A stretch of DNA of 64,000 nt from Neonectria sp. B-13 (GCA_002682825.1 NOKP01000003.1:3214960-3278959), one strand, 5' to 3'; shown: positions 33,443-47,407, counted from the stretch's first letter. Notes: generated from the letters alone by a model not told the origin. A program made the numbers and translations.

Positions 33443-36400
33443 GTGAAACACATCACGTCGGCTTCTAGTCTCTTACGTGCGCGTCCGTCTCTCTCATCCC
33501 TCGCATCCTCGCCCGCGCGGCCAGTTATTGGGCACTCTGGCACGGTTCGCCGTGTCGTATGGCTACGCTCTGCCACAAACATGGCACCAGCACAACCAGA
33601 GAAGAAGGCAGAACAGTCTTACTTGAGCTCTGCTGTCAATTCTATTAATCCGTGGGCGAGCAGCCGCAGCACAACCCCAACGCAGAGTGGCAAGACAGAG
33701 CAGAATCCCCCTGCCGCTCCAGCGAACCCGGACGATCATAGCACCACACACCTTTACGGCCAAAGTTTCAAGACTTATCCCCCAGATTGCCCGCCCCTAA
33801 AGGTTCAATGGTTTCATGCTGTGGATGTAGACATTCCCTCTTCCCACGGTCCGAACCCGGCTAACCCGGTCTCAGGTCCCCAAACGGAAAGCTCAACTTA
33901 CCCCCACAACCCAAACGCCTACTCAGCCTCCACAACCCCCAGCTCAACCGAAGAAGTTCTCCGCATTTTCAATCTCCGACTCAAGGTCCCTTGAAAACGA
34001 GTACCAGAAGCTCTTGGAGGCAACAGAACACGACCAGCCCCCCAGCACGAGGGATACTCGCTTGGCCTCCCGGAAGAGAAAAGTAGATGCGCGCAATTCG
34101 AGCCCGGGACTATCTTCCACAGCCTCTCATACTTCAACCAATACCGTACATGTGCCTGTAAACGAAGACTTCTTGTTTGATGTTGACATTGGAGCCCGAG
34201 AATTGGGTCCAGTATATTGGCTTGGACCGATCTATGAAGGTATGTAACCACTCCACACATGTCAACATCAACCACGAGGTAGCTGACATCACTTAGTCCG
34301 GCGGGGAACTTGGTTCTATCAGGATGGATCTAATCTGCGTTCATGTGAAGAGAACCTTGCCGCGCAGCTCGAGGAGGTTAGTCTTCACTCGCCTCAACTA
34401 GAAACAACCTAACCTAGTGTGAAGGGGTATCTCAAGATGAAGCCGTGGCTACATCCAGGTAATGATGGAAATAATCTCACGCGTGATAAAAATGACTAAG
34501 TGATGATCTAGTCAGAGATCGCAGCCCGTCCGGTGCGAAGATGGCCGTCACCCCGAAAGCTTCACGAGAAAACCTAAGGGCAACCATGACGACCTCGTCT
34601 GCTGTCACATTCAATCCAGTCAACGCAGCATCTTCTCAAAGCTCGATCCCACCGCAGCTCCAAACCTACCGACTCTTTGGAATGTACATGAATAGTGTCG
34701 TTACTTACCAAGATGCCAACATAGCCTGGCTTTCATCCGACAGCATGCTCTCTTGGGTGACATCTTCGGTCTATGAGAGGTTTTCTGGAGGAGGCTACAT
34801 GAGCGGTGTGAAACTGATTCGAGGATATGCCGAGCCGAGCAAGCAAAAGGAAAAGACGAAGGAAAAGGACAACATCAACGACGACAAGGTTCCTTCGGCC
34901 GCGACGAAAAATAGCCCTGACCAAGATGAAAGGCAGCAGAGGTTGTTGAAACGCAGATCTGCACCACCAACAACTCGATCGTCTCATGATGAACCCTCAC
35001 AACCCAGCCAGTCAGGACCGAGCGACAATGATTCACGACAGCTCAAGCTTCAACGACAGCTTTCGTCCCTCATTGAGAGCGAAGCTACTACAGAAGAGGA
35101 GATCCGAAGACGAGAAGAGCAAGAAATAAAGGACGATTATAATGCCCAGGCGGGAGAGACACAGGGTCGAGAGATAGAGCACCTTGTGTTGGTAACGCAT
35201 GGTATTGGCCAGCGTCTTAGTCTTCGGTATGTCAGTCGCTTTCCTTCTTATTATCGACATTGGGCTAAGTTGTCTCTAGCATGGAAAGTGTCAATTTTGT
35301 CCACGATGTCAACGTTTTACGCAAAACGATCAAATCCGTCTACACAAACTCGGCTGATTTGAAGGCACTTAATTCTGAGTCAGGCACCGGTCCAGGAAAC
35401 TGCCGGGTGCAGGTGTTGCCAGTATGCTGGAGACATCTGTTGGACTTCCCCAAGAAACAAGAGAAAAAAGGAGAGCATGACTTGGGGGAGGTTGTCGATG
35501 ACGAGGACGAATGTGAGTGAAGCCAGCTAGCTTCAGCCGGGGGTTTACCACATGGCTAACCTTGAGGCAGATCCTTCCTTGGAGGATATTACCATTGAAG
35601 GAATGGCCTTCGCCCGGTCACTCATATCTGATCTGGCACTAGATGTCTTGTTATACCAAAGCTCTTACCGTCAGCAGATTTCGAAAATTGTTCTCAAGGA
35701 GTGCAACAGAATCTTCAAGCTCTTCAAAGACAGAAACCCCGAGTTCAATGGTAAGGTCCATGTTTTGGGCCACTCTTTGGGCTCTGCCATCCTCTTTGAT
35801 GTCCTTTGTAAGCAGAAGGGCCGGGTTGAAGAACAGAAGACACCAATTCGCTTCTGGCCGCCTCAAGGACACCACGAGACACCTGTGAGAGGTGCGGGGT
35901 TGGGTCTTGACTTTGAAGTTGAGGATTTCTTCTGCCTAGGTTCCCCAGTGGGACTATTCCAAATGTTGAAAGGACGGTATGGCACCCGCCCTCTCTACTC
36001 TCCCAACAAGGCTTGTTAGTCGGTCCTCGGTGCAAGCTGACATCAACACTCAGGACCATAGCTGCACGACAGCCTGTTCACGCGGTCCGATCAGAGGTCT
36101 TATCAGATGCAGGACCTATCGACGACACACTTCGTACAGCTACTCTAACCGCAGAGGATAGCCAGATTTCCCCCATCACTGGCCTTCCTACGTCAGTATC
36201 TTCCCCAAAAGTTGCGCAACTATTCAACATATTTCATCCGTCAGACCCCATCAGCTACCGCCTAGAGCCGCTCATCTCGCCATCGATGGCCACGCTGAAA
36301 CCGCAATTGTTGCCCTACACCAAGAAGGGAATTTTTGGCAATGTAGCGCCGCAAGGCTTAACTGGGATTGGAGCCAAGGTCGGACAGAGCGTCAGCGGGA

Positions 36401-37024
36401 TGTGGTCAAGCTTAAGTGCCGGTATTGCTAGCAATATACTGAACCACACTTTGGGAATCAGCAGTAATGAGGTTGCTCGAATCACAGCGAATGCGTCGCA
36501 AGGGGATCCTGCGAATCCCGAGACTCCAGCTGGCGAGGTGGCGGCCGATGCGTTAAAGTTGAGAGAGAGGACCGATGCACGAAAGAAGCAGCTTGCAGAC
36601 TCGACGACACTTGAAGCCGGCTCGGGAGTGAATGGACACAGCCCGACGCTGATAGATGACGAACTCGAGACACTCTTTTCTAGATTTCAGCAGAGGCGGG
36701 CAGAGCAAGGCAAGGACGATGAGACACCGGGCACGCAGGAGGAGGATCGCAAGGCCCGCAAAATGCGCAGAGAAGAGAGCAAAGTGCGAGCATTGAATCG
36801 CAATGGACGGGTGGACTATAGCATTCAAGAGTGAGTCAGAGATCGGCTGGGCTTATGCAAGCTGGTAGGGCTAACGTGGCATTAGAAGCGCACTCGACTT
36901 CAATCCGATCGCGACGATCGCATCACACATGGGGTACTGGGCGGACGAGGACGTCAACCACTTTATCCTTTCCCAGTTGCTATCCTACCGGTCCCGGGGC
37001 AAAGAAGGAGACCCTAAGAAGTGA
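33443..37024 (+). CDS. DDHD-domain phospholipase (PA-PLA1 family)
   Basis: Intracellular phospholipase A1-like enzyme. Exons 33443-33826, 33876-34239, 34297-34376, 34425-34458, 34512-35226, 35280-35512, 35571-35976, 36054-36830 and 36886-37024 give 1043 residues. An N-terminal WWE-like region holds VRRGTWFYQDG and ELGPVYWLGPIYE. The centre has EIEHLVLVTHGIGQRL and the lipase nucleophile elbow HVLGHSLGSAILFDVL. The C-terminal DDHD region begins VEDFFCLGSPVGLFQ, includes NIFHPSDPISYRLEPL and ends YWADEDVNHFILSQLL. The linker at about 410-500 is disordered. Residues 1-46 resemble a mitochondrial presequence (LLRARPSLSSLASS, RRVVWLRS); starting instead at the in-frame ATG 33584 (NMAPAQPEKK) would remove it, so two products with different locations are possible. 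Confidence 0.92.
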
Positions 37025-37877
37025 TCGGTCGGTTGACGTTGTCAAAGAGACGACGAGGGCCTAAGACGAGGAGCATCACTGAGGATGGATGACGGACTGG
37101 TCTCTAGAGCTAGATACATATGCCACGGGTAAAGAGGGAGCACTGGAGTGCCTGTGATTCTCCCGCGAAATTGAACTCAAGTAGTAGTCAGAAGACGTTT
37201 CAGAGAGCCGTTTGGGATTTGCTGTCTGGCAATGATTGCTCGCCTGGTCGTCCCCGTTTGATGACAGAGCAGTCCATATCACCGCCTCGCGTTGTCAGCC
37301 GTGGGTACCCTGTATCAAATACTAGCTAAATAGTACCTACATATGTTAAGGTATCGTCATAAATGCCACAAGGAATACCTCGTGGCTGGGGACCGACGAG
37401 CACGGATACCGAAGCTGATTCATTCAAGAATAACGCTTGTCCCGCCACCCGCCTGCCTAGTAGATGACATTGTGTCGTCAGAATGGTGGGGCACGAGTCC
37501 CTGTAAGCTAAATACTGGCTCCCCCCACCTCTCCCACCACCCACCCACCTTTCAATCCTCCACCCGCCTCATTAGTGACTCGCGCCGCCTAGTAGGGAAA
37601 TTTTGCGACTCATCCGTCCTCACATCGCGCAGCAAGTTCTCCCACGCACCCTCGACCCGCCCCGATACGCCCTCCTCCGTCTCGGTCGCTCAGATCTTCT
37701 GGCCATGTCTGTCGCCTCCAAAGCCCAATTGTCACTCCGAGTAGCTCTTCTTTAGCGCTTGTTACGACTACGGCCCCCGCGCCTCAGCCCTTCCAGATCG
37801 ATCCTCTTCTGGTCCAGAATCAACTAAACCCTCCACAACCCGCCCGCCCACTCGATTTTTCCAGACACCCTTTAACA
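37025..37877. promoter_or_regulatory. Intergenic with RPC1 promoter
   Basis: Terminator of the phospholipase gene and promoter of RPC1. The C-rich stretch about 37515-37690 (CCCACC and CACCC repeats) is probable promoter and leader. No gene recognised. Confidence 0.45.
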
Positions 37878-40800
37878 ATGGCTGCGGTCGCGTCGACGGA
37901 CAGCCCCGTCAAGCATCAGCTTGTGGACAAGCTGCCGAAACGCTTCAGAGGTATCAAATTTGGCATTCAGTAAGAGTCATCCAACTCCAGCCATCCACCT
38001 TATAAGGTCCCCTCCGCCGCTAAGAACTTTGCTAACCACCCGCTCCCGCTGTCAGATCCAACCAAGATATCGCAAACCAAGCCGTACTCGAGGTCTCCGA
38101 CCGTCTTCTTTACGATATTGAGAACAACCGCGCCCCGTATCGCCATGGTCCCCTCGATTCACGATTGGTGAAGATGCCCTCCTTCGTCGCTTGCCAACTA
38201 TGCTAACCCATACGCTGTACTTTTAGGGCACTTCGAGCAAGATAGGCAAATGTTCCACCTGCCAGGAGTCCCTCCAAAACTGCAATGGTCACTTCGGCCA
38301 CGTCCGGCTCCCCCTGCCTGCCTTCCACATCGGGTATCTTCGCTTCATAATGTCTATCCTCCAGGAAATCTGCAAGGTACGAATCCGACGAGACAACAAT
38401 TCGTCGCATCTGGTCCGCTAATAGTACTGTAGGACTGTGGCCGAGTTCTACTTGAAGAGCCCGACCGACGGCAATTCTTGAAGGAGCTCAGACGACCATT
38501 CTTGGACAACCTTCGTCGAACCCAGATCTGCAAAAGGATCAACGCACAATGCCGGAAGGTTAAGACATGCCCCTATTGCGGCTCACTCAACGGTCAGATT
38601 CGGAAAATAGGCGTTCTCAAGCTTGCGCACGACAAGTTTGTCTTCTATAACAAGTCTACCTCGGCAAAAAAGGTGCCCCCAGAGAGCAAGATCAAGTTCG
38701 ACAACTCCTTCACCGAGGCCAGGCGCGAGAATCCAGAACTCGACAAGCATTTGCGGAAAGCCATGGAAGACCTCAACCCTCTGAGGGTTCTGAATCTCTT
38801 CAAGATGATCACACCAACTGACTGCGAACTTCTCGGCCTCGATCCCACTGAGGGTCGCCCGGAAATGTTCATCTGGCAATTCTTGCCTGCTCCGCCTGTC
38901 TGCATCCGACCTTCCGTTGCCCAGGACAATGCTAGCAACGAAGACGACATCACCACAAAGCTTGCCGATATCGTATGGGTCAGCGGCATGATCCGATCTG
39001 CTCTGCAGAAAGGCTCCCCAGTCCAGACCATTATGGAGCAGTGGGAATATTTGCAGACACAGATTGCCATGTATGTCAACAGTGATGTACCGGGCCTCCA
39101 GCAACCCGGTTTCGGCAAAGCGACAAGAGGCTTCTGTCAGCGACTGAAGGGAAAGCAGGGGCGGTTTCGTGGTAACCTCTCTGGCAAGCGTGTCGACTTC
39201 TCCGGCCGAACTGTCATCTCCCCCGATCCAAACCTTGGTATCGATCAAGTTGCTGTTCCTATGCTGGTTGCCAAGAACCTTACATATCCCGAAAGAGTCC
39301 AACGTCATAATATTGAGAAGTTGCGCCAATGCGTCAAGAATGGACCCGATGTCTGGCCCGGAGCCCAGCAGGTGATCAAGAAAGATGACGGAGGATACAA
39401 AATATCCTTGCGATTCGGCAACAGAGAATATGTCGCTCGCGATCTCATTCCTGGTGACGTTGTTGAGCGCCATCTCGAGGACAATGACGTTGTTCTTTTT
39501 AATCGTCAGCCGTCACTTCACAAACTCAGTATCATGAGTCATCTCGTAAAAGTACGCCCCTGGAGGACATTCCGACTGAACGAATGTGTCTGCGGACCCT
39601 ACAACGCAGACTTCGACGGAGATGAGATGAACCTTCATGTTCCGCAGACGGAAGAGGCCCGTGCCGAAGCAATAAACCTGATGGGTATCAAGCATAATCT
39701 AGCAACACCCAAAAATGGCGAACCTATCATTGCAGCCACTCAAGACTTCATCACTGCCGCGTTCTTACTGAGCAGCAAGGACAGATTCTTCGACCGCAAA
39801 ACGTTCACCTACATGTGTATGCATATGATGGATGGCAAAACACACTTAGATCTGCCTCCTCCGGCCATCATAGCACCACAGGCACTGTGGACAGGGAAGC
39901 AACTGTTCACGATGCTCATGCGACCCAACAAGGAATCGCCGGTCAAAGTCAACTTAGATGCCAAGTGCCGAGCGTACAAAGCTCGCCCGGGTCAGTGTCC
40001 TGACATGGATCCTAACGACGGATGGCTCGTTGTCCGAAACTCAGAAGTTTTGTGTGGTCGCATGGACAAGTCCACCGTGGGATCGGGTAAGAAGGACTCG
40101 ATCTTCTATGTGATCCTTCGTGACTTTGGCCCGGATCATGCTGTGGTTGCGATGAACAGACTCGCCAAGCTGTGCGCCAGGACGCTCAGCAATCGAGGAT
40201 TTTCGATCGGCGTCGGTGACGTTTTCCCGACCGAGAAGCTCAAGCAGGAGAAGGACAACCTCGTTTCGGTGGCGTACAAGCTGTGCGATGACCTGATCGA
40301 AACGTTCAAGCTAGGCAAACTTGAGAAAGCACCCGGCTGCAACATGGAACAAACTTTGGAGAACTCGATCTCGGGAATTCTCAGCAAGGTCCGACAGCAG
40401 GCCGGTTCATATTGTATCGATACCTTGAGTCGAAACAATGCCCCTCTCATCATGGCCCAATCCGGTTCTAAAGGCTCGGACATCAACGTCGCCCAGATGG
40501 TTGCTGTGGTCGGACAGCAAATTATCGGCGGAGAGCGTGTACCTGATGGTTTCCAAGACCGAAGTTTGCCACATTTTCACAAGAACGCCAGACAACCCCC
40601 ATCGAAGGGTTTCGTTAAAAACAGCTTCTACTCGGGGCTTCTTCCCACAGAATTCCTCTTTCACGCAATCTCTGGACGTGAGGGACTGGTCGATACGGCG
40701 GTCAAGACTGCAGAAACGGGATACATGTCTCGACGACTGATGAAATCTCTGGAGGACCTTTCAACTCAATATGATGATACGGTCCGCACCTCCGGGGGTG

Positions 40801-42428
40801 GGATTGTCCAATTCCAATTTGGTGCAGACAAGCTTGACCCTGTTGACATGGAAGGCGCTGCGGAGCCTGTTCATTTCCAACGGACCTGGACTCATGCCGA
40901 AGCCTTGACGTGGGACAATAACGAGGCGTCAATGACTCCGGATGGAATCAGGTCATTCTGCAACTCCGTTCTTGAGAAGGAGCGGCGTCGCTTTGTGAGA
41001 CGCGGCCTCGTGCATGGCGAGCTGCTTGATTACGAGGATAATAGTGACTACGCCATTGATGAACATGAAAGTGCAAGGAAGTTCATCAAAGCCATCGAGA
41101 GTCATGTTGAAGGGCTAGCGTCGAAGCTCGAGCGAGTGCGAACGCTCGCGGGTTTCGAAGGGGATGTGATGGTCAGACCTACCGCCCAAGACCATGCCGA
41201 TCGCACAGCCAAGGTTTCGGTAACCACTCTTGGTCTCTTCATCAAGTTCTGTCTCGAGAAGTACAAGAAGGCTCATGTTGAACCTGGACACGCTGTTGGT
41301 GCCGTTGGTGCTCACTCCATCGGTGAGCCAGGTACCCAGATGACCCTGAAGACTTTCCATTTTGCTGGTGTTGCTGGTATGAGTATCACTCAAGGTGTAC
41401 CCCGAATCAAAGAAATCATCAACGCCTCTAAAGCTATTAGTACACCCGTCATTACGTGCCCGCTACTCAACAATGAGCAAATTGAGGCGGCAAAGGTGGT
41501 CAAGGGTCGGATTGAGAAGACATACATATCCGATGTTTTGCGCTTCGTTGAGGATGAATGGCGCACGACTGAGGGTAACGTTGTTCTCCGAATTGATTCG
41601 GATGCGCTCTCAGATATGCACTTAGGCATTGGACCTTATGATATCGCTGAGGCCATCTGCAAGCAGCGGAAACTAAAGATCCAGCGGGAGGATCTGTCCA
41701 TTGATGGCGAGAGAATCGTGGTCCGTGTGAGGGATATCAGTGACACGGCAGCAAAAAGGACTACCACTCGAAGCAAGTCCGCGGAAGAGAGTGGCGACAT
41801 GTTACTGAGAGCGAACTTTCTCCGGCGAGCCCTTCCCTCCGTCCCTATATCAGGCTACTCGGAGGCGACCCGAGCGATTATCCAGACATCCGAGACAAAC
41901 ACCCACATGGTTTTGGTTGAGGGCTACGGGCTTCGAGCCTGTATGACTACGGAGGGCGTCATCGGTACCCAGGTCCGCTCGAACAGCGTGATGGAATGCA
42001 GAGATGTGCTCGGTATCGAGGCGGCACGAACTACCATCGCTGACGAGATTGGCGAAGTGATGGGCGATATGGGCATCGATCCGCGGCACATGCAGCTCCT
42101 CGCTGACGTTATGACATACAAGGGCGAGGTGCTCGGGATTACTCGTTTCGGTTTGTCCAAGATGAGAGACAGTGTGCTCCAGCTGGCCTCGTTTGAGAAA
42201 ACCCCAGACCACCTCTTCGAGGCCGCCGCTGGCATGAAGACGGACCAAATTGAGGGTGTTAGTGAATGCATCATCATGGGCCAAACGATGAGTGTGGGAA
42301 CGGGTGCCTTCCAGGTCGTCCGCCGCCTCGGCATCCAGCAAAGAGATCTCAAACAGCGGCCGACGTTATTTGAGGATGCTTGGGCCGCGGGGTCTTCTGT
42401 GAAGCGAAAGACTCGCCGAAAGGCATAG
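37878..42428 (+). CDS. RPC1: RNA polymerase III largest subunit RPC1 (C160)
   Basis: Catalytic subunit of Pol III, which makes tRNAs, 5S rRNA and other small RNAs. Exons 37878-37969, 38056-38167, 38227-38376 and 38433-42428 give 1449 residues, close to yeast C160 (1460). Zinc-binding clamp cysteines appear in GKCSTCQESLQNCNGHFGH and in KTCPYCGSLNG. The active-site loop NADFDGDEMN holds the three catalytic aspartates (residues about 511, 513 and 515). Also seen: VDFSGRTVISPDPNL, VLFNRQPSLHKLSIM, GSKGSDINVAQM in the funnel, and the trigger-loop/bridge-helix region GEPGTQMTLKTFHFAGVAGMSITQGVPRIKEIINA. The largest gene in the window and the last before the A+T-rich block; no damage seen despite that neighbourhood. 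The long antisense frame at 38583-39473 is a shadow. Confidence 0.97.
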
Positions 42429-43369
42429 CGGCTGTGGAAAGATGCAGAAAGTACGGAATCTCGTTCTATCAATAGTATATGTAGTGCAGAGATACCAAGT
42501 GAACCTCCTAACGTCATCCTCCGTCTCAACCTCGGCCTTGCACAACTCCATTGGAGACGACCTAAAATAACTTTGGTCCGTAGTCGCCTTGCTGTCAGGG
42601 GCCAACTGCAGTACATGTGAGGAGCCTTGCCTTGCATCTAGCTAGCTAGCTTCCCTCCTGCATTATTGATGAGACTGCTTGTTGTGTTCACCTGTATCCC
42701 ACTACTTCACGCATATGTTGCTCTGCCTCCCTTTCCTGCAGTGTATGAAGTCATCGCACTTATCTGGCTCTTCAATGGCGTTGAAACAAGAGAGAGTCGA
42801 ATGGACAATTGCCACCGACAAAACCTGGGGACTCTTTCTTTATCAAGATGGTAAGCGCTTCAGGTTGACTTCCGAGATGCTCAAGTCCCCCTCTTCATAC
42901 CGGCCCGCCCCAATATTAGAGAGGACATCGAAAGCAGCCCATATATTGCTGTATATAGCAACCTAGAGAAACTTGCAGCATATCTCTATATGGCTGAGGT
43001 AAATTAGGGGAGCAACTTATATTGCCTCTATTATATGTAACTTCTCTATAAGTTTCTAATCACTCTACAATTTAAGTAACTTATATTTATAGTAATTTTA
43101 GCCTTAGATAATATTATCTAATAGATTAAAATAATACAGTAGATAATATATAATAGTTAATATAGTAAAATATTATACTTAGTACTATTAATTCTAATAA
43201 CTTAAATATAATAAGCTTTCTTAATAATATAGTTTATATTAATATTATACCTTAAGCTTATGTTTATAATATATTTAAATCTTTCTTTTTAATCTTAATA
43301 TTATAAGAGAATAAACTTATATAGTTAATCTTAAAGTAAAGCTATTATAACTATTATAACTAAGGGCTT
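42429..43369. other. RPC1 3' flank and border of the A+T-rich block
   Basis: 42429-42966 has normal composition and no assignable gene; a 95-codon plus-strand frame at 42679-42966 has no family match. From about 42967 the sequence becomes almost pure A+T with strong TA richness and no open frames, marking the change into repeat-rich, RIP-mutated DNA. Confidence 0.7.
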
Positions 43370-44388
43370 TACTATTGAAACTACTATTTGGACTACTATT
43401 TCTGCTTATCTACAATTGCACTGAATTATATATTTCCTTTGCTTAAGCTTAATAGAGGGATAGATCTTTGGATTTTGAACCTAATTATTGACTTTTGCCC
43501 CCTCTATCTGCTGACACTAGGAACGACCATTAGGCTTCCTAGAACTCCCTCTACTAAATCCCTCTATGTAGCTTCATGGCCGATCAGGATTCCCTTGGTT
43601 TCTAATGCATTACTCCTTTAGCTATAGGTTGGTTAGAACAATATTACCTATTAACTATATAATCTATAAGGTATAGATAGGATTGTATAGCTTCTTAAGG
43701 AACTCCTTCTCTATAATAATAATATTATTATTCCTTTTTAGCTTTAGAGTTAGTCTCTTTAGAAAAAGCTATTTTATTATAATCTATTAAACTATTATTA
43801 TATTAAACTATATTTTCTCTTATAGTAGGATATTATAACTAAAGACTATTAATTAGATTAACTTTTTAGATTTAAAGTAGTTAATTATAGGTTATTTTAT
43901 ATACTTTAAATTAGACTTTTAAGTTATAATTTATAATATAGAAATAAAGCTTAGATATTCTTTTAATTTATTATATAGGTTATATAAGAGTTTATATATA
44001 TAGCTTAGTAAAAGCTTATTAAACTATAATATAATTTAAATAGAAATAGATATTTTATATAATTAATAATATAATTATTATATTATATAAAAGGTTAAAT
44101 AGAATATAAAAAGATAATCTAGAAAGTATAAAGACTAAGCTTTTATCCTAAGAGGTTTTAGCTTTTTCTAAGATTTAGCTTTTTTAAGATCTAGCTTTTT
44201 TAGCTAATTAGAATAGTAAAACTTATATTTTAACTTTATAATAGAAACTTTTATCTTCTTAAGTTATTATTACTTTAAGCTTAAATATTAAGCTTATTAT
44301 ACTATTATTTTTTCTATTTTCTTTTATATTATTTAATCTTTAGCTCTTTCTTTAGGTATATACTACTAAGGACTATTATATTTAAATA
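43370..44388 (-). mobile_element. R element copy 1 (decayed)
   Basis: Starts with the element terminus actattgaaactactatttgg and ends ctattatatttaaata. Coding sense is minus. Heavily C-to-T and G-to-A changed relative to the young copies at 51.26 and 53.93 kb; fragments of the first 250 bases are well preserved (43380-43620). Confidence 0.8.
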
Positions 44389-44841
44389 GATTATATAAGA
44401 GCTTATATATATAGCTTAGTAAGAGCTTACTAGACTATAGTACAATTTAAACAGTTATTTTATACAATTAGTAGTATAGTTATTATATTATATAAAAGGT
44501 TAAATAGAATATAAAAAGATAATCTAAAAAGTATAAAGACTAAGCTTTTATCCTAAGAGGTTTTAGCCTTTTCTAAGATTTAGCTTTTCTAAGGTTTAGC
44601 TTTTCTAAGATTTAGCTTTTCTAAGATTTAACTTTTCTAAGATCTAGCTTTTCTAGCTGATTAAAGCAATAAAACTTATATTTTAACTTTATAGTAGAAA
44701 CTTTTATTTCCTTAAGTTATTATTACCTTAGGCTTAGGTATTAAGCTTATTATATTATTATTCTTTTTATTTTCTTTTATATTATTTAACTTTTAGCTCC
44801 TTCTCTAGGTATATACTACTAAGGACTATTATATCTAAATA
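44389..44841 (-). mobile_element. R element copy 2, truncated
   Basis: Fragment holding the promoter-proximal part of the element (coding sense minus), including the 16-bp minisatellite and the terminus tatatctaaata. The other end is missing; it abuts copy 1 directly. Confidence 0.72.
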
Positions 44842-45132
44842 ACTAAGAGCTTAACTCTATAAGAACTATATAAAGTCCTTAATAAATAATTTCTAACTAT
44901 TTATTAAATTAAAATCTTATAATATATTAATACTTACTTTTTAAGTTTAAGATTTTACTTTAGTTAAACTAATTCTTATAATTCTTTAATATTTATACTT
45001 ACTTAAATAATTAATATATATATTATAATAATAAAGAATTTATAATTAACTTTAGTATAAATAATATAATTATTAATTATTTTTTAATTAATAGAAAATC
45101 TCTTATAAAAAGAATTAATAATTAAGAAAATA

Positions 45133-46114
45133 ATATTTAAATATAATAATCCTTAATAATATATATTTAGAGAAAAGACTAAAAGTTAAATAATATAAAA
45201 GAAAATAGAGAAAATAATAATATAATAGACTTAATACTTAAGCTTAAAGTAATAATAACTTAAGAAAATAAAAGTTTCTATTATAAAGTTAAAATATAAG
45301 TTTTATAACTCTAATTAGCTAGAAAAGCTAGATTTTAGAAAGGTTAAATCTTAGAAAAGGCTAAAATCCCTTAAAATAATAGTTTAATCTATAAGACTTT
45401 ATACTTTTTAAATTATCTTTTTATATTCTATTTAATCTTTTATATAATATAATACTTATACTATTAATTATATAAGATAATTATCTTTTAAATTATACTA
45501 TAATCTAATAAGCTTTTATTAAATTATATTTATAAGCTTTTATATAATTTATATAGTCTATTTTAAGTAAGTTTAAGCTCTATTTTTAAGTTATAAATTA
45601 TACTTTAAAAGTCTAATTTATAAAATATAAAAAAGATTAAAATTAATTAATACTTTAAGGCTAAAGAATTAGTTTAATTAATAGTCTTTAATTATTATAT
45701 TTTACTATAAGATAAAATCTAGTCTAATAAAGTAATAGCTTAATAGATTATAATAGAATAAATCTTTCTAAAAGAACTAACTTTAAAACTAGAAAGGAAT
45801 AATAATATTACTAATATAGAAAAGAGATTTATTAATAATTTAGAATATAATAACTATATCTTATAAGTTATATAATTAATAAGTAATACTATAATAATTA
45901 ATCTATAATTAAAGGAGTAATAATTATATTAGAAAGTAAAAGAATCCTATTATATAAAGGGATTTAGTAAAAAGAGGTTAAAAAGGATAAAAGTTAATAA
46001 TTAGATTTAAAATCTAAAGATCTATCTTTCTATTAAGCTTAAGTAAAGAAAATAGATACTTTAATATAATTATAAATAAGTAGAAATAGTATTTTAAATA
46101 GTAGTTTTAATAGT
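45133..46114 (+). mobile_element. R element copy 3 (decayed)
   Basis: Opposite orientation to copies 1 and 2: begins near tatttaaatataataatcc and ends near gtagttttaatagt. Among the most A+T-shifted copies, with only traces of the reading frame. Confidence 0.7.
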
Positions 46115-46363
46115 ATAAGAAAATAATATAAATTATAATTCTAAAGAAATTAAAATAAAATATTCTTTAATTAATAGAATAATTAATTATAAAAGAAATA
46201 ATAAATAATTAGAAAGTATTATTTTTATTTATATTAATAAAAACTATAAAAATCTGTTTTTTTTAAAACAGTCTTATATTATTAAAAGCTATAAATTACT
46301 ATCTATTTAAAAATAAGACTTTTAATATTTATAATAATAGTTTTAATTCTATAATATAATAGT

Positions 46364-47407
46364 TTACTATTAAAACTACTATTTAAACTACTATTTCTAT
46401 CTATCTATAATTACACTAAACAATTATATATTTCCTTTGCTTAAGCTTAATAGAGGGATAGATCTTTGGATTTTAAACCTAATTATTGACTTTTACCCCC
46501 TTTAGCTTCCTAGAACTTCCTCCACTAAATCCCTCTATACTTTATAGCTAATGTTAAAGATAACTATAGTAGGATTCTCTTGCTTTCTAATGTATTACTC
46601 CTTTGATTATAGGTTAATTAGTATAGTATTACTTATTAGCTATATAATCTATAAGATATAGTTATTATACTTTAGACTATTAATAAACCTTTTTTCTATA
46701 TTAGTAGTATTATTATTTCTTTCTAGCTTTAAAATTAATCCCTTTAAAAAGACCTATTCTATTATAATCTATTAAATTATTGTTTTATTAAGCTAGATTC
46801 TATCTTATAGTAGAATATAATAATTAAAGACTATTAACTAAACTAATTTCTTAGCTTTAAAGTATTAATTAATTTTAATCTTTTTTATATCTTATAGGTT
46901 AAACTTTTAAACTATAATTTATAGCTTAGAAATAAGGCTTAAATCTACTTAAAATAGGCTATATAGGTTATATAAGAGCCTATAGGTATAGCTTAGTAAG
47001 GGCTTACTAAGCTATAGTATAATTTAGAAGGTAGTTATCTTATGTAATTAGTTGTATAGTCTTTGTATTATATAGAAGGTTAAATAGAATGCAAAAGGCC
47101 TAAAAAGTATAGAGCCTTATAGGCTAAGCTTTTATCCTAAGGGATTTTAGCCTTTTCTAAGATCTAGCTTTCTAAGGTCTAGCTTTTCTAAGATCTAGCT
47201 TTTCTAAGATCTAGCTTTTCTAGCTAATTAGAGCAATAAAACTTATACCTTAACTTTATAGTAGAAACTTTTATTTCCTTAAGTTATTATTACCTTAGGC
47301 TTAGGTATTAAGCTTATTATATTTTTATTTTTTTTATTTTCTTTTATATTATTTAACTTTTAGCTCCTTCTCTAGGTATATACTACTAAGGACTATTATA
47401 TCTAAAT
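46364..47407 (-). mobile_element. R element copy 4 (decayed)
   Basis: Full-length by its two ends (tactattaaaactacta... and ...ctattatatctaaata). Contains four degenerate minisatellite units near 47158-47225. Coding sense minus, with many stop codons. Confidence 0.78.

Noticed and set aside
38583..39473. Minus-strand open frame of 296 codons
   Set aside because: Antisense shadow of RPC1, whose sense frame is conserved throughout.
1..43000. tRNA or 5S rRNA genes in intergenic gaps
   Set aside because: No intergenic GGTTCGA-type B box with a matching cloverleaf and no 5S core was recognised; matches fell inside coding exons.
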